Source of the DNA: Bufo bufo | Taxonomy: Eukaryota > Chordata > Amphibia > Anura > Bufonidae | Length of the DNA: 64,000 bases | Direction of reading: 5' to 3' | NCBI RefSeq assembly: GCF_905171765.1 | Contig: NC_053391.1 | Span: 187,746,559 to 187,810,558, forward strand | Shown here: positions 22,010 to 33,767 of the stretch, piece by piece | How the letters are laid out: each line of letters opens with the position of its first letter | How positions within the stretch are numbered: the first letter of the stretch is position 1 | Made by a program: the position numbers and the translations under genes | The notes under the pieces: generated by a model | Seen by the model: the letters and a program-made list of their open reading frames with translations, nothing else | Told to the model about the DNA's origin: nothing | Database searches by the model: none

Positions 22010-24410
22010 AAATTGTAGTCTACGTTCAGACCATTGGGTCTCAAGTTATTAAGTGTATGTATCCAAAATAATTCCTTCTTTTTTAATAGCAAGATTCTAT
22101 TACCTCCACGTCTGGGCAGGGGAATATGATCAATAATCCAACATTTTAATTGTTTCTCAGAATAGTTCTTCTCTACAAAATGTTTGGGAATGGGTAAATC
22201 ATGGCGTTTTTTCCTAATAGTGGATCAGTGATTATTTAAATGGGTTTTGAGATCAGTGGATGTCTCTCCTACATATAACAATCTGCAGGGGCAACTCAAA
22301 ACATAAATCACAAAGTTAGAATTACATGTGAGGTAAAAAGAGATAGGGTACCTCACATCCGTCACTGGATGTATAAAAGTCTTGCCCTTGCAGGTATGTT
22401 TACAATTGACACAGCTGAGACATGGGAAGCATCCCATGCTCCGCTGTGTCAATGTACTCTGTACTAATCCAGGACCAGGACCAATGTCCGCTCTCACCAG
22501 CTGATCCCGCAAGTTCCTGGATCTCCGGTAGGAGAATAGAAGGGGAGATCTGAATTCAGGAATTTGATTCAGACAGCCTCCCAAAATGCCCCAATGTTTC
22601 CTAATGACGCGATTAATCTCGCGACTGTGTTCAGTGTATCGTGTAATGAAAGGGATCCTATTGTGGGGACCCTTCGTCTCCTTTCTCTTTAGTGTATCTC
22701 GTCTATCCATGTCTTGGATCTTATCAATTTGGGACTGTAATAGCTTGGGCGGATAACCCCTTTGTTTAAACTTCTCAACCATGACATCTAGCGTGTCATC
22801 CAGAACCTCAGGGTTAGAGACGATCCTCTTAGCCCTCAGGAATTGAGAGAAAGGAAGGTGCTTCACATTATTACATGGATGACCACTCTCAAAATGCAGG
22901 AGGGTATTCTTATCAGTCGGTTTAGTAAATAAACTAGTGTGCAACTGTCCCTCCTGATATCTGACAGTGGTGTCCAAGAATTGGATCTCAGTTTCTGAAT
23001 GTACAAGGGTAAATTGTAACTCCTTGTTAATACTATTAAGGTAACCCTGAAAATCCAACAGTTCGGAGCAGTTACCAGTCCTAATGAGGAAGATGTCGTC
23101 GATGTATCTCCACCACCTCAGTATCTTGCTGCGGTGATGGGACACATGGACGACATCCTCCTCAAAACATCTCATGAATATGTTGGCATAAGTGGGGGCC
23201 ACATTGGACCCCATAGCCACACCCCTTATTTGCTTGTAAAATGCATCCTGGAACAGAAAATAATTCTGCCTCAGAATTCACCCTGACTGAACAACAAAAT
23301 CACATGTTTGTTCAGTCAGGGTAGACAAATCTAACATACGTCTAACCGCCCTAACACCAAGGTCATGGTTGATCGATGTATATAATGATGTCACATCAAA
23401 GGATGCCAGGATTATAGGATGTGTGTCAACATGGTCAACTTTCTCCAATTTGCATAAAAAAATGTGTGGTATCCTGAATATATGATTCTGCCCCACATGC
23501 ATAATTCTGTAAAAGTTAATCCAAAAAAATGGAAATATTGCTGAAAATAGACTCAGAGCCCGATACAATTGGACGACCTGGAGGGTCGATCAGTGATTTG
23601 TGTACTTTTGGGAGCACATATAATACCGGTGTAACCGGATGATTAACAGTACAGAATTCAACGAGATCATTGTTAATGATGCCAGCCAGAACCGCATTGG
23701 TTAAACATTTGTTAATTGATCTGCAATATCAAATTTGGGATCGGACTGGAGTGCTAGATAGACCTCAGTATCATCAAATTGTCGTCTGATCTCCGCAATT
23801 TATTTGGAGGTATCCAAGATGACAATCCCACCCCCCTTATCTGCGGGTTTCACAGTAAGGAGGGGATCATTTCTCAATTGTTCAATAGCCTCAATCTCCA
23901 GCCGTGTGAGATTGGGGCTCTTGAGTGCACTAACATCGCATAAGGTTTTATACTGTGATAAATCGGACCTAACTGCAGTCATGTAGGCATCAATGGCAGA
24001 CTCGTTGATCACAGGAGGAAAATTACTCTTAAGAGACAGACTAAGACTGCCCAATGTGAGCTCACTCAATTGGGCTGTATTAGGCCGTGCCCTATTGTGA
24101 AACCAGGCTTTGAGTTTTATCCTGCGAAAGAAAGCTGATCAATCAATATCCAAATCAAACCAATTAAGTGGGGTCGATGGACATAATGTCAACCCCTTAT
24201 TCAGGACACTTACTTGTAACGGAGTAAGGATCTTAGAGGACAAATTAATAACAGTTATTTCCTCTTTGGCATCTGTGATTTGCCAGTATGAGCACGGGTC
24301 TTGTTGTTGCGCAATTTTGGAGGTTCGTCAATGTCTACGGCGATCCCGTCTGGTGCGAGCTCTTTTTTGTGCTGTTAAACAAATGTATATGGATGAGCAC
24401 TCTGCCAATT
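22010..24410 (-). pseudogene. Penelope-like RT with GIY-YIG endonuclease, broken
   Basis: Order on the minus strand: ITVINLSSKILTPLQVS (about 24260); NLTRLEIEAIEQLRND and TVKPADKGGGIVILD (to 23800); PPGRPIVSG (about 23580); motif A SFDVTSLYTSI (about 23400); VAMGSNVAPTYANIFM; catalytic RYIDDIFLI (about 23080); FLDTTVRY; then Cys-rich LSCVNCKHTCKG and the GIY-YIG signature IYVLSCPCRLLYVGE. A TGA after LNNH (22225-22227) cuts the endonuclease; reading on, STIRKK and KKKELFWIHTL follow to about 22010. Further breaks: TGA near 23276 and frameshifts at 23570-23800. The enzyme class uses nicked DNA ends to prime reverse transcription. Inactive as it stands. Confidence 0.9.
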
Positions 24411-24777
24411 AGCACACAATTATTGTAAATAAAATAATGGAATATAAAATGGCTAGCAATATAAAACATATAAAACAGCACAATAAAAATACATCAGTGT
24501 AACCACAATGGGGTAGATGAATATAATCAATGTCCAAAAGATCCTTTGTCGTAGATTGTATCTAAGGTTCTATGTAGGGCCTTCTGATGTGGCCTATGTC
24601 TCCATAGAAATCCAATATGTCCCCAATAATAGGTAATAGATGTGAGTAATACCTATGCAACACTAGAAGGTTCGGACAATCGACCAGTGCTTCATATATC
24701 GGGTGACAGTCCCATGATATTTGGTAATATTTCGGACAAAAAATGAAAATGAACTTTCCGGCTATTTTGCCGCTTAC
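24404..24777 (-). other. Possible intron in the Penelope-like leader
   Basis: On the minus strand a donor-like GAG|GTAAGC lies at about 24777 and an acceptor-like TTTACAATAATTGTG...TTGGCAG ends near 24404, just upstream of ORF sequence. Introns retained in Penelope-like elements are known. Splicing here is only inferred from these two sites. Confidence 0.3.
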
Positions 24778-25055
24778 CTCCCCTTTGTATGGGTAGTCCA
24801 CTTAGGTCCTGCGTTTTGCTCAAAACGGAGCAGATAGAACACACCGGGTGATGTATGGGACCGGCGTCTCACGTTGTTCTGTTTGATGGCCGCTTTCAAT
24901 ACTCGCGGAGTAGTACTTGCGTCACTTCCTGTATGGTCCGGTAGTGACGTCTTTCTTATATTCAATCCGATAGTTTGGAATTTCAATTTTTCGGATGTTC
25001 AGTTTTTCGAGTATAAAAGTCCTGTCTGCATGGCCATGCAATTAAAGAAATATCG

Positions 25056-25132
25056 ACAGGTGTATGGCGTTAAACCCAGACGCATTTCGGGAATTATAAC
25101 TCTCCCTTCCTCAGTGGTTGCGCCACACCTGT
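25056..25132 (-). ncRNA. Hammerhead-ribozyme-like motif, type I
   Basis: Minus strand, in order: outer stem I strand ACAGGTGTGGCG (25132-25121), inner CCA, core CTGAGGA (25114-25108), stem II AGGGA...TCCC with a 10 base loop, core GAAA, a tiny stem III TGCG, cleavage triplet GTC, inner TGG, and the return strand CGCCATACACCTGT (25069-25056), which pairs with the outer strand apart from two extra bases. This is the arrangement of the minimal type I hammerheads reported in Penelope-like long terminal repeats. Odd point: one extra A, or an A-C pair, at the base of stem II. Self-cleavage is not shown. Confidence 0.7.
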
Positions 25133-25567
25133 CTGTATACGCCTTATATACTCCACAAAGTTGTCTTCAAAACCTGGACCGAACCTCAGGATTCAATACT
25201 TCCGTTTCTATAAAATTCGATATCTGTGACTTCCAATTTTTTACAATCTGCTTTTATCGAAAACTTCCGATTTTTCAACTTTCAGATTTTTAATGTCCAT
25301 TATTCTGAAGTAGACTTTCGATCATTACGAAATGTGTTTCCCTTTCTTACAAATATTATAAGAGGAAGAGGAAAATCCATTCATCGAATACCCCATTTGT
25401 GGATACATCCTTTTTAAATATTAAGATCATAGGACAATAACTCACACTTAATGAAACTTTTAATAGTATGTTAAGATAAAAATAGATATGAATAATTGAA
25501 AAATAGGTATGAATAATTTAAAATTGTGGATGTGTAATACAGTATGGACATGGGGTACTGATAATTG

Positions 25568-26270
25568 TTAGACAGTACTTGGTATGTTGGACTTGCATCT
25601 ATATTTCATTCCATAACTACCACAGTACAGTGATGACAAACGTAGTGATAGCAGGGCTATTCTGCTTCCTAAAAAAGAAGAGGACTGTTCTATTCCTGAT
25701 GTCTGTGCATTCTTCTTTCTCTTTCTATCCTTCTGATTAGAGGTGCTATTTTCAAACTGCCATGTATAGATGGAGCCCCTTTCATAGTCCTCCAAATCTC
25801 GAGTCCATTTTGAGCGTTTACCTTCCTCAAGCTCAACCTTTAATTTAGATACATGAAGTGATACACTATCAGAAAACAAAGTGAATTCCTCATGGGACAA
25901 AGACGTTTGTAATGCCCGTTCAATATCACCCATCTCAGTAGCTGTAGAGGATAATTCTTCTTGTATGTATTGTATATTCAAAAGAGTCCAGAGAATATCT
26001 GTTGGAAAGAACTTCAAGTTTCTTGCAATAAACGGAATTGTTAAAAAACAAATTAGGTCGAAGATGAGATCTCATGAGTCGAGGTATCCTTTGGGCTTTA
26101 TAATATTCACCCAAGGTGGTCATATGTAGGCCCAAGGAAGCCATCTTTTTGGATAAAAATTCAAGTTTTTTCTTTAATTATTTCACAGAAGGGGTGTTTA
26201 AAAAGGTGGCATCTCCCCCAATGCCCTGCATAATATGTTCCGCTTCCTCCTGCGAGTAGGTGGAGCCACG
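25568..26270 (-). pseudogene. Penelope-like ORF, N-terminal piece
   Basis: The minus strand opens MDIGFPRGSTYSQEEAEH at about 26270, meets a stop near 26175, then continues with KKMASLGLHMTTLGEYYKAQ and, after a frame change, DIERALQTSLSHEEFTLFSD and DYERGSIYTWQF, ending in a basic stretch (KDRKRKKNAQ). The acidic, helical N-terminus and a basic linker ahead of RT fit Penelope-like proteins. It is separated from the RT piece by about 1.1 kb of leader-like DNA. The family assignment is partly by context. Confidence 0.65.
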
Positions 26271-26313
26271 TGGAAATCCGATATCCATAGTCAAAAAATA
26301 TATATGTATACAG

Positions 26314-28430
26314 CTAAAACAGATATCAGGAGGGACAGTTGCACACTAGTTTATTCACCAAACCGACTGATAAGAATACCCTCCTGCATTTTGAGAGTGG
26401 TCATCCACGTAATATGGTGAAGCACCTTCCTTTCTCCCAATTCCTGAGGGCTAAGAGGATCGTCTCTAACCCTGAGGTTCTGGATGACACGCTTGATGTC
26501 ATGGTTGAGAAGTTTAAACAAAGGGGTTATCCGCCCAAGCTATTACAGTCCCAAATTGATAAGATCCAAGACATGGATAGACGAGATACACTAAAGAGAA
26601 AGGAGACGAAGGGTCCCCACAATAGGATCCCTTTCATTACACGATACACTGAACACAGTCGCGAGATTAATCGTGTCATTAGGAAACATTGGGGCATTTT
26701 GGGAGGCTGTCTGAATCAAATTCCTGAATTCAGATCTCCCCCTCTATTCTCCTACCGGAGATCCAGGAACTTGCGGGATCAGCTGGTGAGAGCGGACATT
26801 GGTCCTGGTCCTGGATTAGTACAGAGTACATTGACACAGCGGAGCATGGGATGCTTACCATGTCTCAGCTGTGTCAATTGTAAACATACCTGCAAGGGCA
26901 AGACTTTTATACATCCAGTGACGGATGTGAGGTACCCTATCTCTTTTTACCTCACATGTAATTCTAACTTTGTGATTTATGTTTTGAGTTGCCCCTGCAG
27001 ATTGTTATATGTAGGAGAGACATCCACTGATCTCAAAACCCATTTAAATAATCACTGATCCACTATTAGGAAAAAACGCCAGGATTTACCCATTCCCAAA
27101 CATTTTGTAGAGAAGAACTATTCTGAGAAACAATTAAAATGTTGGATTATTGATCATATTCCCCTGCCCAGACGTGGAGGTAATAGAATCTTGCTATTAA
27201 AAAAGAAGGAATTATTTTGGATACATACACTTAATACCTTGAGACCCAATGGTCTGAACGTAGACTACAATTTAGGGGTATATTCATAAGGGGTGGTTTG
27301 CCCTATAATGTCCATTTGCATTTTCTTTTCTACTTTAGTCCTGTAGTGGGTGATGTTAGTTAGACATAAGTGTTCATATAAGATCTTACTCATGATCCTA
27401 TTCTCTCTCTTTTTCATAGATTTCTTGATACAAGAAGAGGAACAATATGGAGAAGATGCTAGCATACCATATGGATAAACAGCGTTATCCCATGCCTGTC
27501 CAGCATTATCTTATAATGGTTTATTTGTGCTTTGTCCCAGGTTGAGTGTCGACAGATATCTTCACAAATAGTAGAATATATCCCATGGTTGTCAGGAGAC
27601 ACCTGTCTTTGGCAGTGTCAGGAGGCGTGTATGGGGCGGCGCTTGAATGCACGATTGACACGGTAGTGCCGATCGGACTCATACTGCATGCCCAGCATTA
27701 GGATATTGTACCCCCTTGAATAGGGGTGTCCATTTCCTTTTTTGCTTCCTATGAGCCGTGTACTATAAGAATAATACAACTTTGGGTCATCTTGCCAGCA
27801 TCCAACATGGCGCTTCTGGACATGGGTTCATGTGAGCATGCGCGTTGGAATGCTGACAGATACTTCCGGTCTCGCTGCTTCCGAGTGGGTAGGTGATGTG
27901 CGGGACGTCTACCTCGGGCACGGCGTGACGTCATGCTGTTGAGCACGTCATGCTGTTGAGCCTGCGCACTCCTCAGGGATAGACGCCAAGTATGGCCATT
28001 GACTGCATGTGGATGTGCGTTGGTTCTATGTGGTATGTTACCGATCTTGTCCTTTGCCCCTCCTGTTTTTAATCTAATGTAATTATGCTAATGTATAGCA
28101 GCCGATCTATATTGGTGCCACTTATTGGATTTATGTATTGGTTGCACTGTATTATTATGAATTTTCTGTAATTTATGTATAATCATGTATTGTACCACTG
28201 TTACCATAGATTGTATCATGTCACATCACATTATATTCACTTTTTATGTATTTTTTTTTTTTATTGTAATGATTATATTGCTTGATTGCTCCACCCCCTA
28301 ATCATGTATATCTATTTATACCTTGTGTTACACTTATGTTTGATGCTTGAGAAAGGTCGCTTCACTGTGCCACTGTGGCCTAATAAACCACAACTTTTTC
28401 TACTGGAAGTGCTGTCTGTTTCCGTCTATA
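26314..28430 (+). mobile_element. Penelope-like retroelement, plus copy, 5'-truncated
   Basis: It starts abruptly within the RT (GATATCAGGAGGGACAG) and runs through the GIY-YIG region and 3' untranslated region. 26314-28092 is the inverted twin of 21199-22962 with only scattered differences. About 340 bp more 3' sequence (to about 28430, AATAAA at 28382) is present here and absent from the minus copy. Confidence 0.85.
26316..27287 (+). pseudogene. Penelope-like RT/GIY-YIG, C-terminal part
   Basis: The frame opens in YQEGQLHTSLFTKPTD, passes through LSQFLRAKRIVSN-type sequence, the Cys-rich LSCVNCKHTCKG and IYVLSCPCRLLYVGE, and meets the same TGA after LNNH (27056-27058) as the minus copy. 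Sequence beyond it (STIRKKRQDLP, then KKKELFWIHTL to VYS and TAA near 27287) would complete the endonuclease. RT catalytic motifs are absent because of truncation. Confidence 0.9.
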
Positions 28431-28506
28431 TTTTGTGGGTAAGCAGTGACACCCTTGGGCATAGCACCCATTATTTATGCTGTGAATTGGTGCTGCCATA
28501 CATTTT

Positions 28507-28550
<44 letters not shown>

Positions 28551-28560
28551 TTTCTTATTT
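28093..28560. other. Penelope-like 3' region and (TA)n; no gene
   Basis: It contains GAGAAAGGTCGCTTCACTG and an AATAAA near 28382, probably the 3' end of the plus Penelope-like copy, then a (TA)n tract at about 28513-28547 and the approximate 5' edge of the L2 LINE. Nothing else is recognised. Confidence 0.5.
28513..28547. repeat. (TA)n microsatellite
   Basis: Lies at the 5' edge of the L2 LINE. Confidence 0.95.
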
Positions 28561-28655
28561 TTTACATAGTTATTACCTTAATTTTAAGCACAGCGAGTAT
28601 TCAGTTTGCTACAGCACACACAGCGTATAGTGTGCAAGAGCTACTGGACATCAGA

Positions 28656-31482
28656 ATGAAAGGTCCTGTTCCACCACCACCCCCTAATATCCCGGATGAG
28701 ATTCTAAGGACATCGGTGCCTGACTGGATGATTATACTGTCGAAGCGACGACACAGAAGGAGACGGGAAAGGAAGCAGAAGCGGGGCAAGAGGGGCGGCA
28801 TCAGTTCTCGATTAAAGAACCCCCTAAACAAGCAAGCACTACCCAGCCTGTTCGTCGCAAATACCCAGTCTATAGTGAACAAGATCGATGAGCTGAGACT
28901 GAGGATCTCATCTGATAGGATGAACACTTGCGCCTCATTTTTCACCGAAACCTGGCTAAATACTAACATCCCGGACGAGGCTATTGAACTTACGGATCGG
29001 ACTGTCTACCGAATGGATCGAACCGCTGAGTCTGGTAAGAATAAGGGAGGTGGAGTGTGTATTTATGTCAATAAGGCTTGGTGCACCTCCACAGTCATTG
29101 CTGAACAATATTGCTCTGCTGATTTAGAACTTATGACACTTAAATGCAGACCGTTCTACTTACCGAGGGAATTCACAGTCGTGTATCTCACCGTAGTCTA
29201 TATTCCTCCACAAGCAAATGTTAAGCTGGCACTGTCCAAATTGCATGATATTATGAACAGTCTGCAAAATATCCATCCAGATGGAGTGTTCATCTTAGCG
29301 GGTGATTTTAACCAAGCCAATCTCAAAACTGTGCTCCCCAAATTCTACCAGTTTGTTAAATTCCCAACTAGGGGGAGAAATACATTGGACCGTGTTTATT
29401 GCAACATAGCAAATGCTTATACAGCATCACCTGCCCCCCATCTTGGCAGGTCGGATCACATTTCTTTGTTTTTAGCTCCAGCATACAAACCTCTTATCAC
29501 CAGGATTAAGCCTACTTTGCATACAATCAGAGTTTGGCCTGAAGAAGCCACAGGATTGTTTTGAGGACACAGATTGGGATTTGTTTAAACAGGCAGCTAC
29601 AAAGGAAAATCACACAGACTTAAACATATATGCCTCCTCTGTCCTATCCTATATTAAATTTTGCATGGACAATGTCACTGATACCAAAATCATTCGGACC
29701 TTCCCAAATAGGAAACCATGGATAAACAGAAATGTTCAAAACCTTTTGAAGGCACGTGACATTGCTTTCCGAAAGGGAGACCCAGAGGAGTACAAAACAG
29801 CCAGGTCCAATCTGAAGAGGGGCATTAGGGAGGCAAAGAACTTCTACAAAACAAAAATACAACATCATTTTACAAGCTCTGATTCCCGACGCATGTGGCA
29901 GGGTATCAAGTCCATTACGAATTATAAGAGCAACACCTGTTCTATCAACACCGGAAATTCTTTCTCTCCTGATGACCAAAATCATTTTTTTGCATGATTT
30001 GACAAAGACAATGAGCTGCCTATCATCAAATTAGCCCAGCAAGAGGCTCCATCATGTTCCCTGATGCTGAGAGCACATGAGGTAGAATGGGCCTTAAACC
30101 ACATTAATCCCCCCAAAGCAGCTGGCCCTGATGAAGTTCCTGGAAAAGTCCTAAAAAACTGTGCTAAACAGCTGAAAACAGTGTTTACCAGTATGTTTAA
30201 CAGCTCACTAGAGCAGGCCATTGTCCCCACTTGCCTGAAGTCCTCCACAATTGTCCCAATTCCAAAACAGGCAGGGGTGAAGACCTTAAGTGATTATCGC
30301 CCGGTGGCTCTCACTCCTATTGCTATGAAGTGCTTTAAACAACTTGTCCTCAGGCACATGAAGAGCAAGATCTGCACCTGCAGGGACCATTACCAGTTTG
30401 CTTACAGAGCACATAGGTCAACTGAGGATGCTGTCTCACTTACCCTTCACACTGCGCTGTCACACCTGGAGCAGAGAGACAGCTATGTGCAGATGCTGTT
30501 TATAGATTACAGCTCGGCCTTTAACACCATCCCTCCCAACAAGTTGGCAACGAAACTGAACAACTTGGGTCTCAGCTCACACCTGTGCAACTGGATACTG
30601 GATTTTCTTACAAAAAGACCACAAATCGTACGCATGGGCAAGCACTTCTTTTCATCCTTAACACTAAACACTGGGGTACCGCAAGGCTGTGTGTTGAGCC
30701 CTCTCCTTTACTCCCTCTTCACAAATGACTGTAAACCTATTCACAATACCATTATAAAATTTGCAGAGGACACGACCGTGATAGGCCTAATCTCCAACAA
30801 TGATGAAACAGCCTATAGGAAAGATGTTGAGAACCTAGAGAGATGGAGTAAGAACAACAACCTCATACTCAATACCAAGAAAACAAAGAAGTTAATTCTG
30901 GATTTTAGGAAGAAGAAACGAAATGGACACCATCCCATTAGCATTAATGGTGGAAACGTGGAGATAGTTCAAAGTTTCAGATTCTTGGGAGTTCATATTA
31001 GTCAGGACCTGTCATGGATAAAAAACACAACAGAAATGACCAAAAAAGGCCTTCAGAGGCTTTATTTTCTGAGGAGTCTGAAGAAAGCACAACTCCCAAA
31101 ACAGCTGCTAGTCAATTTTTACAGGTGCACCATAGAATCTGTTATCACATACTGCATTACAGTGTGGTACTCCGGCTGCTCTTCTGAGGACAAAAAGACC
31201 CTCAAGCGCATCAACAGAATGGCTGGCAGAATCACTGGTACTCAGCTACTATCACTGGAGGACATCTTCACAGCTCGCTGCAGCAACAGGGCAATAATTA
31301 TCTGCGGGGATCCAACTCACCCCGGCCACAGCCTTTTCATTCCCCTACCCTCTGGTAGGCGTCTTAGAGCCCTACACGCCCACACCACTAGGCTGAGAAA
31401 CAGCTTTTACCCCAAAACAATCAGTCTCCTAAATGCTCGGAGAGTATTGCCCCTTCCTAGGATAGAAACTACCACAGACTGA
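28656..31482 (+). pseudogene. L2 ORF2: endonuclease and reverse transcriptase
   Basis: From ATG 28656: a basic region (RRHRRRRERKQKRGKRGG), then the endonuclease with LFVANTQSIVNK, FTETWLN (Glu), AGDFNQ and GRSDHISLF. A TGA at 29562-29564 and a frame change follow, then a linker frame (29581-29994) ended by a TGA at 29995. RT reads on in the same frame: AAGPDEVPGKVL, MLFIDYSSAFNTIPP, NTGVPQGCVLSPLLY. The usual FADD is FAED (30757-30772), so one of the two catalytic Asp residues is Glu. The C-terminal LPSGRRLR and NSFYPKTISLLN close the protein at 31482. One frameshift, one stop and a catalytic change: not functional. Confidence 0.92.
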
Positions 31483-31583
31483 AAGTGACTGCTGCATTCA
31501 TGAACCCATGATGATCTCTTGTCTGCAGTGGTGTCTGATCAGTGTGTATATATACTCATAAGCACTTCCTACTTTGCTCTTGC

Positions 31584-31609
31584 TATATATATATATATAT
31601 ATATATATA
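31584..31609. repeat. (TA)n microsatellite
   Basis: Left border of the Tc1-like element at 31610; its partner tract is 38776-38810. Confidence 0.95.
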
Positions 31610-31866
31610 CTGCTCAAAAAAATAAAGGGAACACAAAAATAACACATCCTAGATCTGAGTTAATTAAATATTCTTCTGAAATACTTTGTTCTTTACATAG
31701 TTGAATGTGCTGACAACAAAATCACACAAAAATTAAAAAATGGAAATCTAATTTTTCAACCCATGGAGGTCTGGATTTGGAGTCATACTCAAAATTAAAG
31801 TGGAAAAACACACTACAGGCTGATCCAACTTTGATGTAATGTCCTTAAAACAAGTCAAAATAAAGC

Positions 31867-32118
31867 TCAGTAGTGTGTGTGGCCTCCACGTGCCTGTATG
31901 ACCTCCATACAACGCCTGTGCATGCTCCTTATGAGGTGGCGGACGGTCTCCTGAGGGATCTCCTCCCAGACCTGGACTAAAGCATCTGCCAACTCCTGGA
32001 CAGTCTGTGGTGCAACGTGACGTTGGTGGATAGAGCGAGACATGATGTCCCAGATGTGCTCAATTGGATTCAGGTCTGGGGAACGGGCGGGCCAGTCCAT
32101 AGCATCAATGCCTTCGTC
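31867..32118 (-). pseudogene. Tc1-like transposase, C-terminal part
   Basis: Continues the frame interrupted by the gypsy element: [20 protein letters not shown] carries the catalytic Glu, and RGGHTHY then a stop ends the protein at 31867. Counting across the rejoined point, with the target duplication used once, there are 34 residues between the second Asp and the Glu (DD34E). Confidence 0.92.
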
Positions 32119-32778
32119 TATCACGGTCGGCGTGGCTATCACATACGTGACACAGAGGGAGGGAACGAGGAAGGCCCTGCCCAAGTGAGAGGGAAGATGG
32201 TGACCCCTGACTCACCTGGCGGCTGGCACCTGGCTGCCCTGACGTCCCTAGACGGGTTCCTCACCCGTACGCCGATCACGTGCCTAAAGCCCTGGCTTTC
32301 CCTGAGCTGAGCCCTAGGTAGTGAACAGGGCGATGGGAACACTAGTCCGCACCACTAACTCTAAGGGAAAACACCAAGGGGAGGACAGACAACACAGACT
32401 CAACAAATATTCCCAGGTGGGCGACAACAGGAGACAACAATAAGCCCAACAGGGATCCGGAGGGTAGCACTCAGGAACGACAAGCAGGATTCACCACTCC
32501 AGCGGGTCAGTATAGATGTCCAGGCAGGAAGCTCTATAACTGGCAACTAGAGAAGTGTGAGGGGAGAATATAAGGAGGTAGGGAGTGGCAGACAAGAAAC
32601 AGCTGAGGAGGAGAAGCTACGGATCCCTGAGAGAGACAAAAAGGATAGCAAGGCAAACACAGAAAACAATCACTAAAAAACAACGTGATCTTTAGATATA
32701 GAGCGCGCAGCCACCCGCTGAGACTTCCTGACCCCGGGTATAACGGAGTCAGACGTGGCTCTTGATACCCTCGTGACA
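32119..32778 (-). repeat. 3' LTR of the chromovirus (660 bp)
   Basis: Twin of 37040-37699. Just outside it, on the coding-strand side, a purine tract AAAGGGGGGG (complement of 32783-32792) is the likely polypurine primer for plus-strand synthesis, two to four bases from the LTR edge. Confidence 0.93.
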
Positions 32779-33767
32779 GTACCCCCCCTTTCACGAGGGG
32801 CCTCCGGACACTCACGACCAGGTCTCTCCGGATGAGAGGCATGGAAAGTCTGAATTAACCTGTTGGCGTTTACCTCTGACGCTGGAACCCACATTCTTTC
32901 CTCGGGACCGTAACCCCTCCAATGCACCAGATACTGAAGAGAGCGGCGGACCCGACGAGAATCAACAATTCTGGCTATTTGAAACTCCAGATTACCAGCC
33001 ACAATGACAGGAGGAGGTGGCAGCGGCGATGGTTCTAGAGGTGGAACATACTTCTTGAGTAACGATTTATGGAAGACGTTATGGATCTTAAAAGTCTGAG
33101 GTAGCTCCAGGCGAAAAGCCACAGGGTTAATGACGGCTACTATTTTATAAGGACCAATGAACCTAGGACCCAGTTTCCAAGAAGGAACCTTCAACTTAAT
33201 ATTCCTAGTAGACAACCACACATAGTCATTCACTCCTAGGTCCGGACCTGGCGACCGTTTCTTATCGGCCATGCATTTATATTTACCACTCATCTTTTTC
33301 AAGTTAACTTGCACCTTCTGCCATACCGAAGAAAGAGATGAAGAAAACCTTTCCTCTTCGGGAACCCCAGAAGACCCCCCCTCTTTGAAAGTACAAAATT
33401 GGGGATGAAAACCGTATGCACCAAGGAATGGTGACTTGCCAGTGGACACCTGATAATGATTATTTATGGCAAACTCAGCTAACGGTAAATATGATGACCA
33501 CAACTCTTGGTTTTCAGACACAAAACACCTTAAATATGTTTCTAGGTTTTGGTTGGTACGCTCAGTCTGTCCATTCGACTGAGGATGGAAAGCTGAGGAT
33601 AAGGACAAGTGAACCCCCAAACGGGAACAAAAAGCTTTCCAAAACTTAGAAATAAACTGGGTTCCCCGATCCGAAACCACATCGGAAGGGACCCCGTGAA
33701 GCTTCACGATTTCACTGATAAACCCCTGAGCGAGAGTTTTCAGCATTAGGAAGTGCGGGTAGCACAA
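32673..33767 (-). pseudogene. pol: Pol C-part: integrase core and chromodomain, frameshifted
   Basis: Overlaps the previous frame by about 56 bases and continues the same integrase after a single-base shift. SDRGTQFISKFW has the second catalytic Asp, and SAFHPQSNGQTERTNQNLE the Glu. The C-terminal part ends in a chromodomain (FQIARIVDSRRVRRSLQY, HWRGYGPEERMWVPASEV), the feature that defines chromoviruses and may direct insertion to marked chromatin. Without the shift the whole Pol would be open. Confidence 0.92.

Larger units (their letters stand above)
21199..26282 (-). mobile_element. Penelope-like retroelement, minus copy
   Basis: Reading right to left: an N-terminal ORF piece (26270-25568), a segment with a hammerhead-like motif and 5' leader (25150-24420), then the RT and GIY-YIG frame (24410-22010), and a 3' region to about 21199. 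RT motifs of Penelope type and the GIY-YIG endonuclease make the class clear. The order, with leader sequence between two ORF pieces, suggests a tandem or rearranged insertion. Its 3' 1.76 kb pairs as an inverted repeat with 26314-28092. Confidence 0.85.

Noticed and set aside
25056..25132. Simple hairpin of a MITE
   Set aside because: The order of core segments and the distant closing stem fit a hammerhead much better than a plain foldback, so it was kept as ncRNA.
28286..28630. 114-codon frame rich in Tyr-Ile
   Set aside because: Runs through the (TA)n tract; no conserved feature.
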